From contig NZ_VUNA01000002.1 in NCBI RefSeq assembly GCF_009695905.1, positions 62,001 to 126,000 on the forward strand: a DNA stretch of 64,000 nt. The letters run 5' to 3'. The DNA comes from Mogibacterium kristiansenii (lineage in GTDB: Bacteria > Bacillota > Clostridia > Peptostreptococcales > Anaerovoracaceae). Both the position numbers and the translations under genes were made by a program. The notes under the pieces were generated by a model. The model saw only the letters and a list, made by a program, of their open reading frames with translations. It did no database searches and had not been told where the DNA came from. Shown here one piece after another: positions 9,383-16,631 of this stretch (the first letter of the stretch is position 1; the number at the start of each line of letters is the position of its first letter).

Positions 9383-10082
9383 AAAAGATATCCGATGGGT
9401 AAGGAATACCGTCGCATTCACAAAACTGTTTGTTTTGGGAATTATCTTAATCGGGATACCGCTGATTTTGATTTTGTTCTATCGGGATACGCTGCTGAGC
9501 ACCGACTTCTGGTCGCAGCTTCCGGATCGGCTGGCGCGCCATTCCCTGATTTCTTTTCTGGTGCTGATCGTGCTTCAGGCCATACAGATTATCATCTGTA
9601 TTCTCCCGGGGCAGCCGATTCAACTGGCTTCCAGTTATATGTATGGGGTAATCGGCGGGTACTGTATTTCCATTATCGGTGCAATAATCGGCTGTCTGAT
9701 TACGTACCGGCTAGCTCATTTCCTGGGAGTGGATGCCATGCATATCATCTTTGGGGAAGAGAAGGTTCAGAATTACATGAAGAAGCTGAACAGCGGAAAG
9801 GCGCTGACCATCGTGTTCCTGATTTATTTGGTTCCGGGAATTCCAAAGGATTTGATGAGCTACATCGCAGGAATTTCCAACATTGAACTGAAACCGTTCC
9901 TGCTGGTATCCACGCTGGGGCGGTCGCCGGGAATCCTGGGCAGCCTGCTGATCGGATACTTTTGGGCCAGAAAGAACTATATCGGGATCGGCATCGTCGC
10001 GGTGATCATGCTCCTTCTGTTCGGATGGTGCGTCCGAAACCGAGAACGAATCGTTGAGAAAATTGAAGAATACGAGGATTAA
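9363..10082 (+). CDS. VTT (TVP38/TMEM64/DedA-like) membrane protein
   Basis: The protein has about 239 residues and five or six hydrophobic segments. The SNARE-associated/VTT signature is present: a first re-entrant part around ILPGQPIQLASSYMYG and the second, YLVPGIPKDLMSYIAG. Bacterial VTT proteins act in the cytoplasmic membrane and some are lipid carriers or scramblases; a specific role here cannot be assigned. A TTG three bases earlier is possible, but ATG at 9363 with GAAAGG eight bases before it is preferred. It overlaps the preceding gene by 20 bases. Confidence 0.85.
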   Translation: MSKKKDKKDIRWVRNTVAFTKLFVLGIILIGIPLILILFYRDTLLSTDFWSQLPDRLARHSLISFLVLIVLQAIQIIICILPGQPIQLASSYMYGVIGGYCISIIGAIIGCLITYRLAHFLGVDAMHIIFGEEKVQNYMKKLNSGKALTIVFLIYLVPGIPKDLMSYIAGISNIELKPFLLVSTLGRSPGILGSLLIGYFWARKNYIGIGIVAVIMLLLFGWCVRNRERIVEKIEEYED

Positions 10083-10087
10083 TTATC

Positions 10088-10576
10088 GTGAAAAAGCAGA
10101 AAATTACAAAGACAAATGCCATGCGTATTTTGGATCAGAATCAGATTGAATACGATACGGGGCAGTATGAATATGATGAATCCGACCTTTCCGGAAATCA
10201 CGCAGCAGCGGTTCTGGGAATATCGGAGGATGAGATTTTCAAAACACTGGTAACTCGAAGCAATACGAAGGAACTCTTCGTATTCGTCATTCCCGTCTCC
10301 GGTGAATTGGATTTGAAGAAGGCCGCTGCGGCAGCGGGGCAGAAGAAAGTGGAAATGATTCATGTGAAGGAACTGGTGGGACTTACCGGCTACATGCGAG
10401 GCGGCTGTTCGCCTATCGGCATGAAGAAGCTGTTCCCGACCTTCGTGGATGAGACCGCCATGCTCTTCGACCGGATTTACATCTCCGCCGGAAAAAGAGG
10501 AGAGCAGATCATACTGGCGCCGGATGACTTGATTCGGGCTGCAGAGGCACAGTATGCCGATTTGGTAAAAGAATAA
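10088..10576 (+). CDS. ybaK: Cys-tRNA(Pro)/Cys-tRNA(Cys) deacylase YbaK/EbsC family
   Basis: This 162-residue protein is a single YbaK/ProRS-INS domain. Enzymes of this family hydrolyse tRNAs mischarged with cysteine or similar residues, acting in trans to prolyl-tRNA synthetase. The family signature GYMRGGCSPIGMKK is intact, as is the upstream KTLVTR segment with its conserved lysine. The start is GTG with GAGGA about nine bases upstream, five bases after the VTT gene. It closes the operon, since a strong terminator follows. Confidence 0.92.
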   Translation: MKKQKITKTNAMRILDQNQIEYDTGQYEYDESDLSGNHAAAVLGISEDEIFKTLVTRSNTKELFVFVIPVSGELDLKKAAAAAGQKKVEMIHVKELVGLTGYMRGGCSPIGMKKLFPTFVDETAMLFDRIYISAGKRGEQIILAPDDLIRAAEAQYADLVKE

Positions 10577-10626
10577 TATCATCGGAATAAACATTCTGCA
10601 AACACTTCCGAGAAGTACGTGCATAA

Positions 10627-10670
10627 GGCACTCCCGGGGAACGGACCGTTCTTCGGGGGTGCCTTTTATT
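10627..10670 (+). terminator. Rho-independent terminator after ybaK
   Basis: The arms GGCACTCCCGGGGAACGG and CCGTTCTTCGGGGGTGCC form a long GC-rich hairpin followed by TTTTATT. It ends the dxs-ybaK transcription run. Confidence 0.85.
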
Positions 10671-10695
10671 GGGTAAAATTGTCCTCAATAAAAAC

Positions 10696-10707
10696 AAACA
10701 TTTGTTC
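10696..10707. promoter_or_regulatory. Upstream LexA/DinR-type SOS box (one mismatch)
   Basis: AAACATTTGTTC matches the Gram-positive SOS core GAAC-N4-GTTC except for the first base. It lies ten bases before the -35 hexamer of the yneA-like gene and pairs with a perfect second box 66 bases downstream. Confidence 0.65.
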
Positions 10708-10716
10708 TTTTTATTA

Positions 10717-10745
10717 TTGACTTCCGATTTCCGAGAGATTATAAT
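10717..10745 (+). promoter_or_regulatory. Sigma-A promoter of the yneA-like gene
   Basis: TTGACT at 10717-10722 and a perfect TATAAT at 10740-10745 are separated by 17 bases. The promoter sits between the two SOS boxes, so LexA bound at both could block it. Confidence 0.85.
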
Positions 10746-10761
10746 ACATATATCAAAAGAA

Positions 10762-10773
10762 GAACAAATGTTC
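10762..10773. promoter_or_regulatory. LexA/DinR SOS box, perfect core
   Basis: GAACAAATGTTC is a perfect GAAC-N4-GTTC dyad placed about 10 bases after the expected transcription start. Bacillus DinR/LexA sites have this core flanked by C and G; here the flanks are A and T. Confidence 0.8.
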
Positions 10774-10852
10774 TTACTTGAAAATCTTATCTGGTTATGA
10801 CAATATCCGGGGACTAAGGTACCGGAAAATGCTTGCAGAAGGGAGAATAATT

Positions 10853-11158
10853 ATGAAGCTGATGGGGAGATATCGCGTAGTGAAGCCGGTTCGCTTTTTT
10901 GTATGTATCTTGATTATGGTGATGGGATTGTCCACTTTGCTGTTTACAGTATTCGGTCCCTCCACGGAAGCCGCAGCTGCTGATACCTATCGTCAGGTGG
11001 TGGTTCATGAGAATGAGACTATTTGGACAATTGCAGAGGAGAACTGCCCAAGTGGTACCGACCCGAGAATACATGTGAAGGAAATCTGTGAGATTAATGA
11101 TGTGGATCCGGGAGAGATTCAACCGGGAGATGTGTTAATTGTTCCGGTGGAAGCGTAA
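10853..11158 (+). CDS. yneA: LysM-domain SOS cell-division inhibitor, YneA-like
   Basis: The 101-residue protein has a short basic N-terminus, one membrane segment at about residues 14-36, an Ala-rich stretch that may be a cleavage site, and a C-terminal LysM domain (about 46-99, ending GDVLIVPVEA). This matches YneA of Bacillus in size and architecture. YneA is exported and delays septation during the SOS response. GAAGGGAG eight bases before ATG 10853 decides the start; a TTG 75 bases upstream is unlikely. Two SOS boxes flank its promoter. lexA, usually divergent from yneA, is not in the window. Sequence identity to YneA itself is inferred. Confidence 0.8.
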   Translation: MKLMGRYRVVKPVRFFVCILIMVMGLSTLLFTVFGPSTEAAAADTYRQVVVHENETIWTIAEENCPSGTDPRIHVKEICEINDVDPGEIQPGDVLIVPVEA

Positions 11159-11206
11159 CGGATTTTAAAGCGCAATTATCAAAAGCTCTACATATATTTA
11201 TATCAC

Positions 11207-11240
11207 GATAAAGGCAGGCTCCCATGAGCCTGCCTTTATC
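11207..11240. terminator. Bidirectional terminator between yneA and the GAF gene
   Basis: GATAAAGGCAGGCTC and GAGCCTGCCTTTATC form a perfect 15-bp stem with loop CCAT, serving the two convergent genes. Confidence 0.85.
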
Positions 11241-11300
11241 GCACCGAAAGGTGATGAATGCTGATGTGAACTTGCCGGAAGTCGGCAAGCGGATGTGCTG

Positions 11301-11837
11301 TTAATTCTTGTTATCTCGATTGCGGTCGAATTTAACCACAACGGACTCCAGCGCCCGAACAATTTTCTCCAGCGCTTCCTGATCCTCTTGGGTAAAGCGT
11401 CCAACGGTCGGACTGTCAATATCCAATACGCCGATTATATTGCGAACCGCGAATTCCGGCGGCATTTCACAAGCGTTTACATCGGTGTACCGGTTGAACA
11501 ACGGAATAACCAGTTCTGAACGGGAGGCGGTATCACAAGCGATGTGACCCGGGAATTGATGAACATCATCTACCCGGATGGTCTTTTTGTCTTGAACGGC
11601 AGTGCCGCAAACGCCTTCACCCGGTTTAATGTGGACACAAGCCGGTTTTCCCTGGAACGGTCCCAGAACCAGCCGATCGTTTTTCATGATGTAGAAGCCT
11701 ACCCAGTTCACGTCGGAAAGCATATCGTTAAGAAGTGCGGAAACGTTTGCCAAAAGCGGCATGTAATGCGCATCTATTTTTGCCAGTTCCTGGATCTGGG
11801 AAACAGCGATGGTATAATCAATTTTTTCTCTATCCAT
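11301..11837 (-). CDS. Free methionine-(R)-sulfoxide reductase (GAF domain)
   Basis: fRMsr reduces free methionine R-sulfoxide using three cysteines in a GAF fold. All three are present in their usual contexts: LGPFQGKPAC, GEGVCGTA and FPGHIACDTASRSE. WVGFYI and GVLDIDSP complete the family signature. The protein has 178 residues, slightly longer than usual because of about 13 extra residues (NRYTDVNACEMPPEF) before the last core strand, which add a fourth cysteine. AAGGAGG lies upstream of the ATG. It runs convergent to yneA and divergent from dinB. Confidence 0.9.
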   Translation of the reverse strand: MDREKIDYTIAVSQIQELAKIDAHYMPLLANVSALLNDMLSDVNWVGFYIMKNDRLVLGPFQGKPACVHIKPGEGVCGTAVQDKKTIRVDDVHQFPGHIACDTASRSELVIPLFNRYTDVNACEMPPEFAVRNIIGVLDIDSPTVGRFTQEDQEALEKIVRALESVVVKFDRNRDNKN

Positions 11838-11921
11838 AGTACATCCTCCTTGTCAGAATTTCTATCTTCTATAGTCTGATTTTATCCTATCTCTTCAGAT
11901 AATTCAAGGAAGATGCAAACA

Positions 11922-11984
11922 ATGAAAAAGAGAGATTCTTATAGAGGACGATATAATGAAACAGCAGCAATACCTATGCATTGA
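11922..11984 (+). CDS. Possible short leader ORF overlapping dinB
   Basis: ATG at 11922 opens a 20-codon frame starting MKKRDSYRGRY and ending with TGA inside the first codons of the polymerase gene. AAGGAAG lies about ten bases upstream. It could couple translation to the polymerase gene, whose own GAGGA site lies inside this frame. Nothing else supports it, and it may be chance. Confidence 0.25.
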   Translation: MKKRDSYRGRYNETAAIPMH

Positions 11985-13266
11985 TCTTAAATCATTCTAT
12001 GCTTCAGTGGAATGCGTGGAGCGGGGTTTGGATCCCATGACAACACGATTGGTGGTAGCAGATCCGGAGCGGAGCGATAAGACCATCTGCCTGGCGGTAT
12101 CACCGGCACTGAAAGCCATGGGCGTAAAGAATCGGTGCCGGTTATTTGAAATTCCGCCGGGAATCGACTATATTATGGCAGAACCTCGGATGCAGAAGTA
12201 TATCGACTATTCTGCGGAAATTTATGGAATCTACCTGCGGTATATCTCCAAGGATGACATCCATGTCTATTCGGTGGATGAAGCGTTTTTGGATGTATCG
12301 CCGTACCTGTCCGCCTACGGCATGACGGCTCGGGAAACCGGAAAGATGCTGATGAAGGAAATCCGAAAGGAGCTGGGAATTCAGGCGACTTGCGGAATCG
12401 GAACGAACCTCTATCTGACAAAGATTGCATTGGATATTTTGGCGAAGAACGCGCCGGATTTCATCGGTGAACTGGACGAGGACTCCTACCGAAGACAGCT
12501 GTGGAACCATCGACCGCTGACGGATTTTTGGCGGATTGGGAACAAGACGGCTTCGAAACTGCAGAACATCGGCATCGATACCATGAGAAAGCTGGCCCAT
12601 ACCGATGTGGACTATCTGTATTCCATTTTCGGTATCGATGCCGAACTTCTGTACGATCATGCCTGGGGCAGAGAACCGGTTACCATGCAGGATATCAAGA
12701 ACTATCGTGCCGAAACAACCAGCCGGACCAGCGGTCAGGTCTTGATGCGGGATTACAGTTATGAAGAAGGGAAACTAATCCTGAAAGAAATGGTGGATCA
12801 GCTGTGCCTACAGCTGACGAAGAATCATCAGAAGACAGCATCCATGACTGTGTACATCGGGTATTCCAACAAGTGGTCGGTACCGCCTGTACGAGGGAGT
12901 GCTTCTCTTTCCGTACCCACCGATTCTTCCGGAAGGTGGATTCCGGAAATGATTCAGGTATACGAAAGGGTGGTGAATCCGGCCATTCCCATTCGGCGAT
13001 TCAACATCTCTTGCAATCGCCTGCAATCCGCCGGACCGTGTACCCAGTTAACGTGGAGTGACTTACAGGAAGACGAGGAGGAAAAAGACGTTCAGATTCA
13101 GCAGGTGATGCTGGACGTTCGAAAGAAGTTTGGAAAGAATGCCATGTTCCGAGGAATGGATTTGGAAGAATGCGCCACGACGCGGGAACGAAATAATCAG
13201 ATTGGAGGACACAAAAGAGGGAACGGAGGTAAGGAAGCGGATGCGCAATCAAAAAGAATCTTATAG
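11956..13266 (+). CDS. Y-family DNA polymerase (DinB/UvrX-like)
   Basis: This 436-residue translesion polymerase has the Y-family motifs CIDLKSFYASVE (metal-binding Asp) and YSVDEAFLDVS (catalytic Asp-Glu), a helix-hairpin-helix thumb part (LQNIGIDTMRKLAH) and a little-finger domain. The sequence and the YolD-like gene at its 3' end resemble the UvrX/YqjW branch of Bacillus more than classical DinB. GAGGA eight bases before the ATG sets the start. No SOS box was found in the 118 bases between it and the divergent fRMsr gene, unlike the yneA promoter nearby. Confidence 0.9.
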   Translation: MKQQQYLCIDLKSFYASVECVERGLDPMTTRLVVADPERSDKTICLAVSPALKAMGVKNRCRLFEIPPGIDYIMAEPRMQKYIDYSAEIYGIYLRYISKDDIHVYSVDEAFLDVSPYLSAYGMTARETGKMLMKEIRKELGIQATCGIGTNLYLTKIALDILAKNAPDFIGELDEDSYRRQLWNHRPLTDFWRIGNKTASKLQNIGIDTMRKLAHTDVDYLYSIFGIDAELLYDHAWGREPVTMQDIKNYRAETTSRTSGQVLMRDYSYEEGKLILKEMVDQLCLQLTKNHQKTASMTVYIGYSNKWSVPPVRGSASLSVPTDSSGRWIPEMIQVYERVVNPAIPIRRFNISCNRLQSAGPCTQLTWSDLQEDEEEKDVQIQQVMLDVRKKFGKNAMFRGMDLEECATTRERNNQIGGHKRGNGGKEADAQSKRIL

Positions 13267-13447
13267 CGCTCATCACGAAAATGAATCCCGGCGGAGTGCC
13301 ATGCCGGTGGCCAAAAGAGCAAAACAGTTTATGCCCTTCAGCGCAGTACAGGGACTTCAGGAAGCACTTCACCGAAAGGAAGCGGAAATTGAGGACTATG
13401 ATACGATAGAACACATTTCTGAACAAGAAATGATAGAGGAATGTTGA
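13241..13447 (+). CDS. YolD-like family protein
   Basis: This 68-residue protein contains the YolD core RAKQFMPFSAVQGLQEAL. YolD-like proteins commonly precede or follow Y-family polymerases in Firmicutes and are thought to be UmuD-like partners, although their function is not settled. The frame is open further upstream, but GGAGGTAAGG before ATG 13241 supports this start, which overlaps the polymerase by 26 bases. The order, polymerase then YolD, is the reverse of yqjX-yqjW in Bacillus. Confidence 0.8.
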   Translation: MRNQKESYSAHHENESRRSAMPVAKRAKQFMPFSAVQGLQEALHRKEAEIEDYDTIEHISEQEMIEEC

Positions 13448-13466
13448 GAAAAGAAACAAAAAAGCG

Positions 13467-13495
13467 TTGACAAAACCCGTGAGTTAGACTATACT
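13467..13495 (+). promoter_or_regulatory. Sigma-A promoter of the DUF2325 gene
   Basis: Consensus TTGACA at 13467-13472 and TATACT at 13490-13495 are 17 bases apart. The -10 lies inside the first of two inverted repeats. Confidence 0.85.
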
Positions 13496-13525
13496 AACCA
13501 CTATAAGAGGTTAGATACGATTAAC
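13483..13525. promoter_or_regulatory. Tandem inverted-repeat operators, DtxR/MntR-like
   Basis: GTTAGACTATACTAAC (13483-13498) is a dyad with perfect 5-bp arms covering the -10. GTTAGATACGATTAAC (13510-13525) repeats it with one arm mismatch, 27 bases further on, just after the expected transcription start. TTAG/CTAA half-sites resemble those of DtxR-family metalloregulators, but the regulator is not in the window. Confidence 0.55.
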
Positions 13526-13549
13526 TATATTCTTTAAGGAGGCAACATC

Positions 13550-13849
13550 ATGAGTGTGGTTATTGTCGGCGGAAACGAATGCATGGAATGTCGGTATAAG
13601 GAAATCTGTAAACAGTACGGCCATGAGGCAAAGGTGTTCACAAAGGAACGGGGAAGCGTTGCTCGGAAAATGGGATGCCCGGACCTCCTGATTATGTTTA
13701 CCGGTACGGTATCTCACAAAATGATGAACAGCGCAGCGGCAGAAGCGAAGCGGCACTGCATTCCCATTGAATGGGCACATTCCAGCAGTGCATCCGCTTT
13801 GAAAAAGGTACTGGAGAACCATGCCGGGAGTTCTCCGCTGCCGGTATAG
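13550..13849 (+). CDS. DUF2325 domain-containing protein
   Basis: The 99-residue protein begins with SVVIVGGNECMECRYKEIC and resembles a small Rossmann-like DUF2325 domain. Two closely spaced cysteines (ECMEC) and a third (KEIC) could bind metal. In Clostridia DUF2325 genes are often found near ferrous iron transport (feo) genes, which fits the metalloregulator-like repeats in its promoter; its biochemical role is unknown. AAGGAGG lies seven bases before the ATG. It is a single-gene unit with its own promoter and terminator. Confidence 0.8.
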   Translation: MSVVIVGGNECMECRYKEICKQYGHEAKVFTKERGSVARKMGCPDLLIMFTGTVSHKMMNSAAAEAKRHCIPIEWAHSSSASALKKVLENHAGSSPLPV

Positions 13850-13885
13850 AAGCGCACTTTAAGTGGTTTAAAAATATCCTGATGA

Positions 13886-13928
13886 AACAGGGATGTGGAC
13901 TGAATCTGTTCGACATCCCTGTTTTTGT
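13886..13928 (+). terminator. Terminator after the DUF2325 gene
   Basis: AACAGGGATGT pairs with ACATCCCTGTT, followed by TTTTGTG. Confidence 0.8.
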
Positions 13929-13967
13929 GTGGTATCATTATTTCGTAAAGAAGCAGGAGAGTTCGAT

Positions 13968-14483
13968 ATGTACATTACAGAGAGGGAACAGCATCTGCTG
14001 TTCGACGAATACAACACACCTATTCATGTCCAAAGGCATTGCAACGAGGTGGCTCGGGTGGCTGGAATTCTGGCGGAGGCGCTGGACCGGCACGGATACC
14101 ACATCGATGTGAAACTCGTTTACGGTGCCGCATTGGTACACGATGTGGTTCGCCCTTGGGATCAGCATGCCATTGAGGGCGGGAAGATTTTGGCAAGAAT
14201 CGGGTTCCCGAAGGAAGCGGAATTGGTGCGCCGGCACATGACCTATGGGCCGTTTCACCGGGTGGAGGACCTGGAAGAAATTGATGTGCTGTGTTTGGCC
14301 GATCGAACGGTAAAAGAAAACCACTATGTGGGCATTGACATCCGAATGGACTATCTCCTGAAGAAACCAAACATGACTGAACAGAAGAAAGAAAGAATTA
14401 ATCAAGCCAGAGAGAGCACCCGCCTTTTGATTCATCAGATTGAAGGCGTGCTGGACTGCACATTTGAACAGCTGTTCTCCTAA
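13968..14483 (+). CDS. HD-domain phosphohydrolase
   Basis: This 171-residue protein has HD superfamily metal ligands: His in IHVQRHCNEVAR, the HD pair in ALVHDVVRPW, and a later histidine in RRHMTYG, with LADRTVK near the end. HD enzymes hydrolyse phosphoesters or nucleotides; the substrate is unknown. A longer frame runs back through the preceding terminator, but GCAGGAGAG before ATG 13968 is the real signal. It is followed 30 bases later by the rRNA methyltransferase gene. Confidence 0.75.
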   Translation: MYITEREQHLLFDEYNTPIHVQRHCNEVARVAGILAEALDRHGYHIDVKLVYGAALVHDVVRPWDQHAIEGGKILARIGFPKEAELVRRHMTYGPFHRVEDLEEIDVLCLADRTVKENHYVGIDIRMDYLLKKPNMTEQKKERINQARESTRLLIHQIEGVLDCTFEQLFS

Positions 14484-14513
14484 AGGTGTCGGCATGAGAA
14501 GTGAGAGGAAAGA

Positions 14514-15683
14514 ATGAAACTGGAATTAATTGCGACCGCAACATTCGGCTTAGAGGCAGTAGTAAAAAGAGAAATACAGAACCTGGGATATACGGTAATC
14601 CGAACCGAAGACGGAAGAGTAACGTATCAAGGAGATGAACGAGCCATCGTCCGCTCCAACCTCTGGCTTCGTACGGCGGACCGAGTATATCTTCGAATCG
14701 GCGAACTGGATGCGAAAACGTTTGAAGAACTCTTTCAGCAGATTAAAGGATTTCCGTGGGAAAAGTGGATTCCGGTGGACGGGGCTTTTCCGGTAGTGGG
14801 AACCTCGGTGAAATCTACCTTGCACAGCGTGCCGTCCTGTCAGAGCATTATCAAAAAAGCTATCGTATCCCGACTTTCCGATTTCTATTGCGTGGATCGT
14901 TTCGAAGAATCCGGTGCAGAGTACCGGGTTCGTTTTTCGATTCTAAAGGATCACGTGACCGTAATGCTGGACACCAGCGGAAGCGGCCTTCACAAACGAG
15001 GATATCGAGTACGGGATGTGGCAGCACCGATGAAGGAAACTCTGGCGGCGGCATTGGTTCAGCTCAGCTATTGGAAGGATGGCGCCATGCGGCCGGAGAA
15101 ATACCGGAATGACCCGCCGAGGATGCTGGTGGATACCTGCTGCGGTTCCGGAACGATTTTGATTGAAGCGGCGATGATGGCTCGAAACATCGCCCCGGGA
15201 TTGAACCGCAGTTTTGCTGCAATGAAATGGGATTGGATTCCGGAATCCCTGTGGAAAGAAGAACGCAAAAAGGCATTCCAAGAGGTGGACTATGACGGAG
15301 AACTGTTGATTAAAGGCTTTGATATCGATGAGCGTGCGGTGGAAGCAGCTCGGGAAAACGCCGAGGAAGCCGGTGTGGGAGATGACATCCGCATCAGCAA
15401 GATGGACATGAAGAAGTTCCGTGCCGAGGAGGATCACGGCATCATCATCACCAACCCGCCTTACGGGGAACGAATTGGCGACGATGAGAAGATTCAGAAG
15501 ATTTACCGGAAACTGGCGGGTATTCTGGAGAACCGTCCCACTTGGTCTCTGTTCCTGATTACCACGGATAAGAAATTGGAAGAGTCCCTGGGACGAAAGG
15601 CGGACCGGCGAAGAAAACTGTATAACGGCAGATTGGAAACTCAGTATTACCAGTTTCACTCGGCGAGACCGGGAAAGGAATAA
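14514..15683 (+). CDS. THUMP-domain class I SAM RNA methyltransferase (YpsC/RlmL-like)
   Basis: The 389-residue protein starts with the THUMP-type segment typical of the family (ATFGLEAVVKREIQNLGY, LWLRTADRVYL) and ends in a UPF0020/RlmL methyltransferase domain. SAM-binding DTCCGSGTILIEAAMMARNIAPG and the amino-methyltransferase motif TNPPYGER are clear. The E. coli relative RlmL makes m2G2445 in 23S rRNA; target specificity here is inferred. GAGGAAAG precedes the ATG. It lies three bases before the hydrolase gene. Confidence 0.9.
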   Translation: MKLELIATATFGLEAVVKREIQNLGYTVIRTEDGRVTYQGDERAIVRSNLWLRTADRVYLRIGELDAKTFEELFQQIKGFPWEKWIPVDGAFPVVGTSVKSTLHSVPSCQSIIKKAIVSRLSDFYCVDRFEESGAEYRVRFSILKDHVTVMLDTSGSGLHKRGYRVRDVAAPMKETLAAALVQLSYWKDGAMRPEKYRNDPPRMLVDTCCGSGTILIEAAMMARNIAPGLNRSFAAMKWDWIPESLWKEERKKAFQEVDYDGELLIKGFDIDERAVEAARENAEEAGVGDDIRISKMDMKKFRAEEDHGIIITNPPYGERIGDDEKIQKIYRKLAGILENRPTWSLFLITTDKKLEESLGRKADRRRKLYNGRLETQYYQFHSARPGKE

Positions 15684-15685
15684 TC

Positions 15686-16624
15686 ATGAGGGAAGATTTT
15701 ACGTATCCGTCTTCTGACGGAAAAAACATGATTCACGGCATTCGGTGGACTCCGGAAGACAAACCGATTGCCGCACTGCAGATTGTTCACGGAATGGTGG
15801 AGTTTATCGCTCGGTATGAAGAGTTTGCGGAATATTTGACCCGTCAGGGCTTTGCAGTGGTGGGAGAAGACCATCTGGGCCATGGCGAGTCCGCAATGTC
15901 GGAAGAAGATCTGGGCTATTTCGGAAAAGGCGGAAACGGTTTTTTGATGGAGGATATCCATCAGCTTCGGAAGATGACCACGGAACAGTGGCCGGATATT
16001 CCATACTTTATGCTGGGACACAGCATGGGATCCTTCCTGCTGAGACAGTATTTGGTGGAAGGGGAGAAGGCTCCGTATGCCGAAGGGCTCTCCGGTGCCA
16101 TCGTAATGGGAACCGGTTGGCAGCCGGACATTGCACTGAAGCTGGGAACCACCATTAGCGGTTTTGCGGAAATGTTTCGAGGAGATCGTCATCGCAGCCG
16201 TCTAATTGAAAAGATGGCGCTGGGTTCCAATAACCGAAAGATTAAAAATCCTCGTACTAAGGATGATTGGCTTTCCAAGGATACGGAAGTTGTCGATGCT
16301 TACGAAGAGAATCCGCTATGTCAGTTTCACTTCACGGTGAATGCCTATTACAATATGTTCAAGGGTATTCGGAAATGTCAGGACCGACAGCTAATGAAGC
16401 GGCTCCCGGAGAAGTTTCCAATGCTGTTTATTTCCGGCGCGGAGGATCCGGTGGGAAATTACGGAGACGGTGTTCGCAAAGCGTACATGGTCTATCTGGA
16501 GAATTCCGCTGCCGATGTGCACATTAAGCTATATGAAGAGGATCGGCACGAAATCCTGAACGAAACAAATCGGGAAGACGTGTACAGTTATTTGTTAACG
16601 TGGTTAAAGAATCGAATGTTGTAA
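15686..16624 (+). CDS. Alpha/beta hydrolase, monoacylglycerol lipase-like
   Basis: This 312-residue serine hydrolase has the nucleophile elbow GHSMGS (S113), an acidic residue in ISGAEDPVG and a C-terminal histidine in EEDRHEILNE, in the order of the Hydrolase_4 (lysophospholipase/monoacylglycerol lipase) family. No signal peptide is visible, so it is probably cytosolic. The substrate is not known. AAGGAA precedes the start, and the A24 peptidase gene follows after seven bases. Confidence 0.85.
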   Translation: MREDFTYPSSDGKNMIHGIRWTPEDKPIAALQIVHGMVEFIARYEEFAEYLTRQGFAVVGEDHLGHGESAMSEEDLGYFGKGGNGFLMEDIHQLRKMTTEQWPDIPYFMLGHSMGSFLLRQYLVEGEKAPYAEGLSGAIVMGTGWQPDIALKLGTTISGFAEMFRGDRHRSRLIEKMALGSNNRKIKNPRTKDDWLSKDTEVVDAYEENPLCQFHFTVNAYYNMFKGIRKCQDRQLMKRLPEKFPMLFISGAEDPVGNYGDGVRKAYMVYLENSAADVHIKLYEEDRHEILNETNREDVYSYLLTWLKNRML

Positions 16625-16631
16625 GGAGCAG

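Noticed and set aside
10577-10852. Longer yneA protein from TTG at 10778
   Set aside because: It would start within the leader with no ribosome binding site, adding 25 residues that do not fit a signal anchor; ATG 10853 has a good site.
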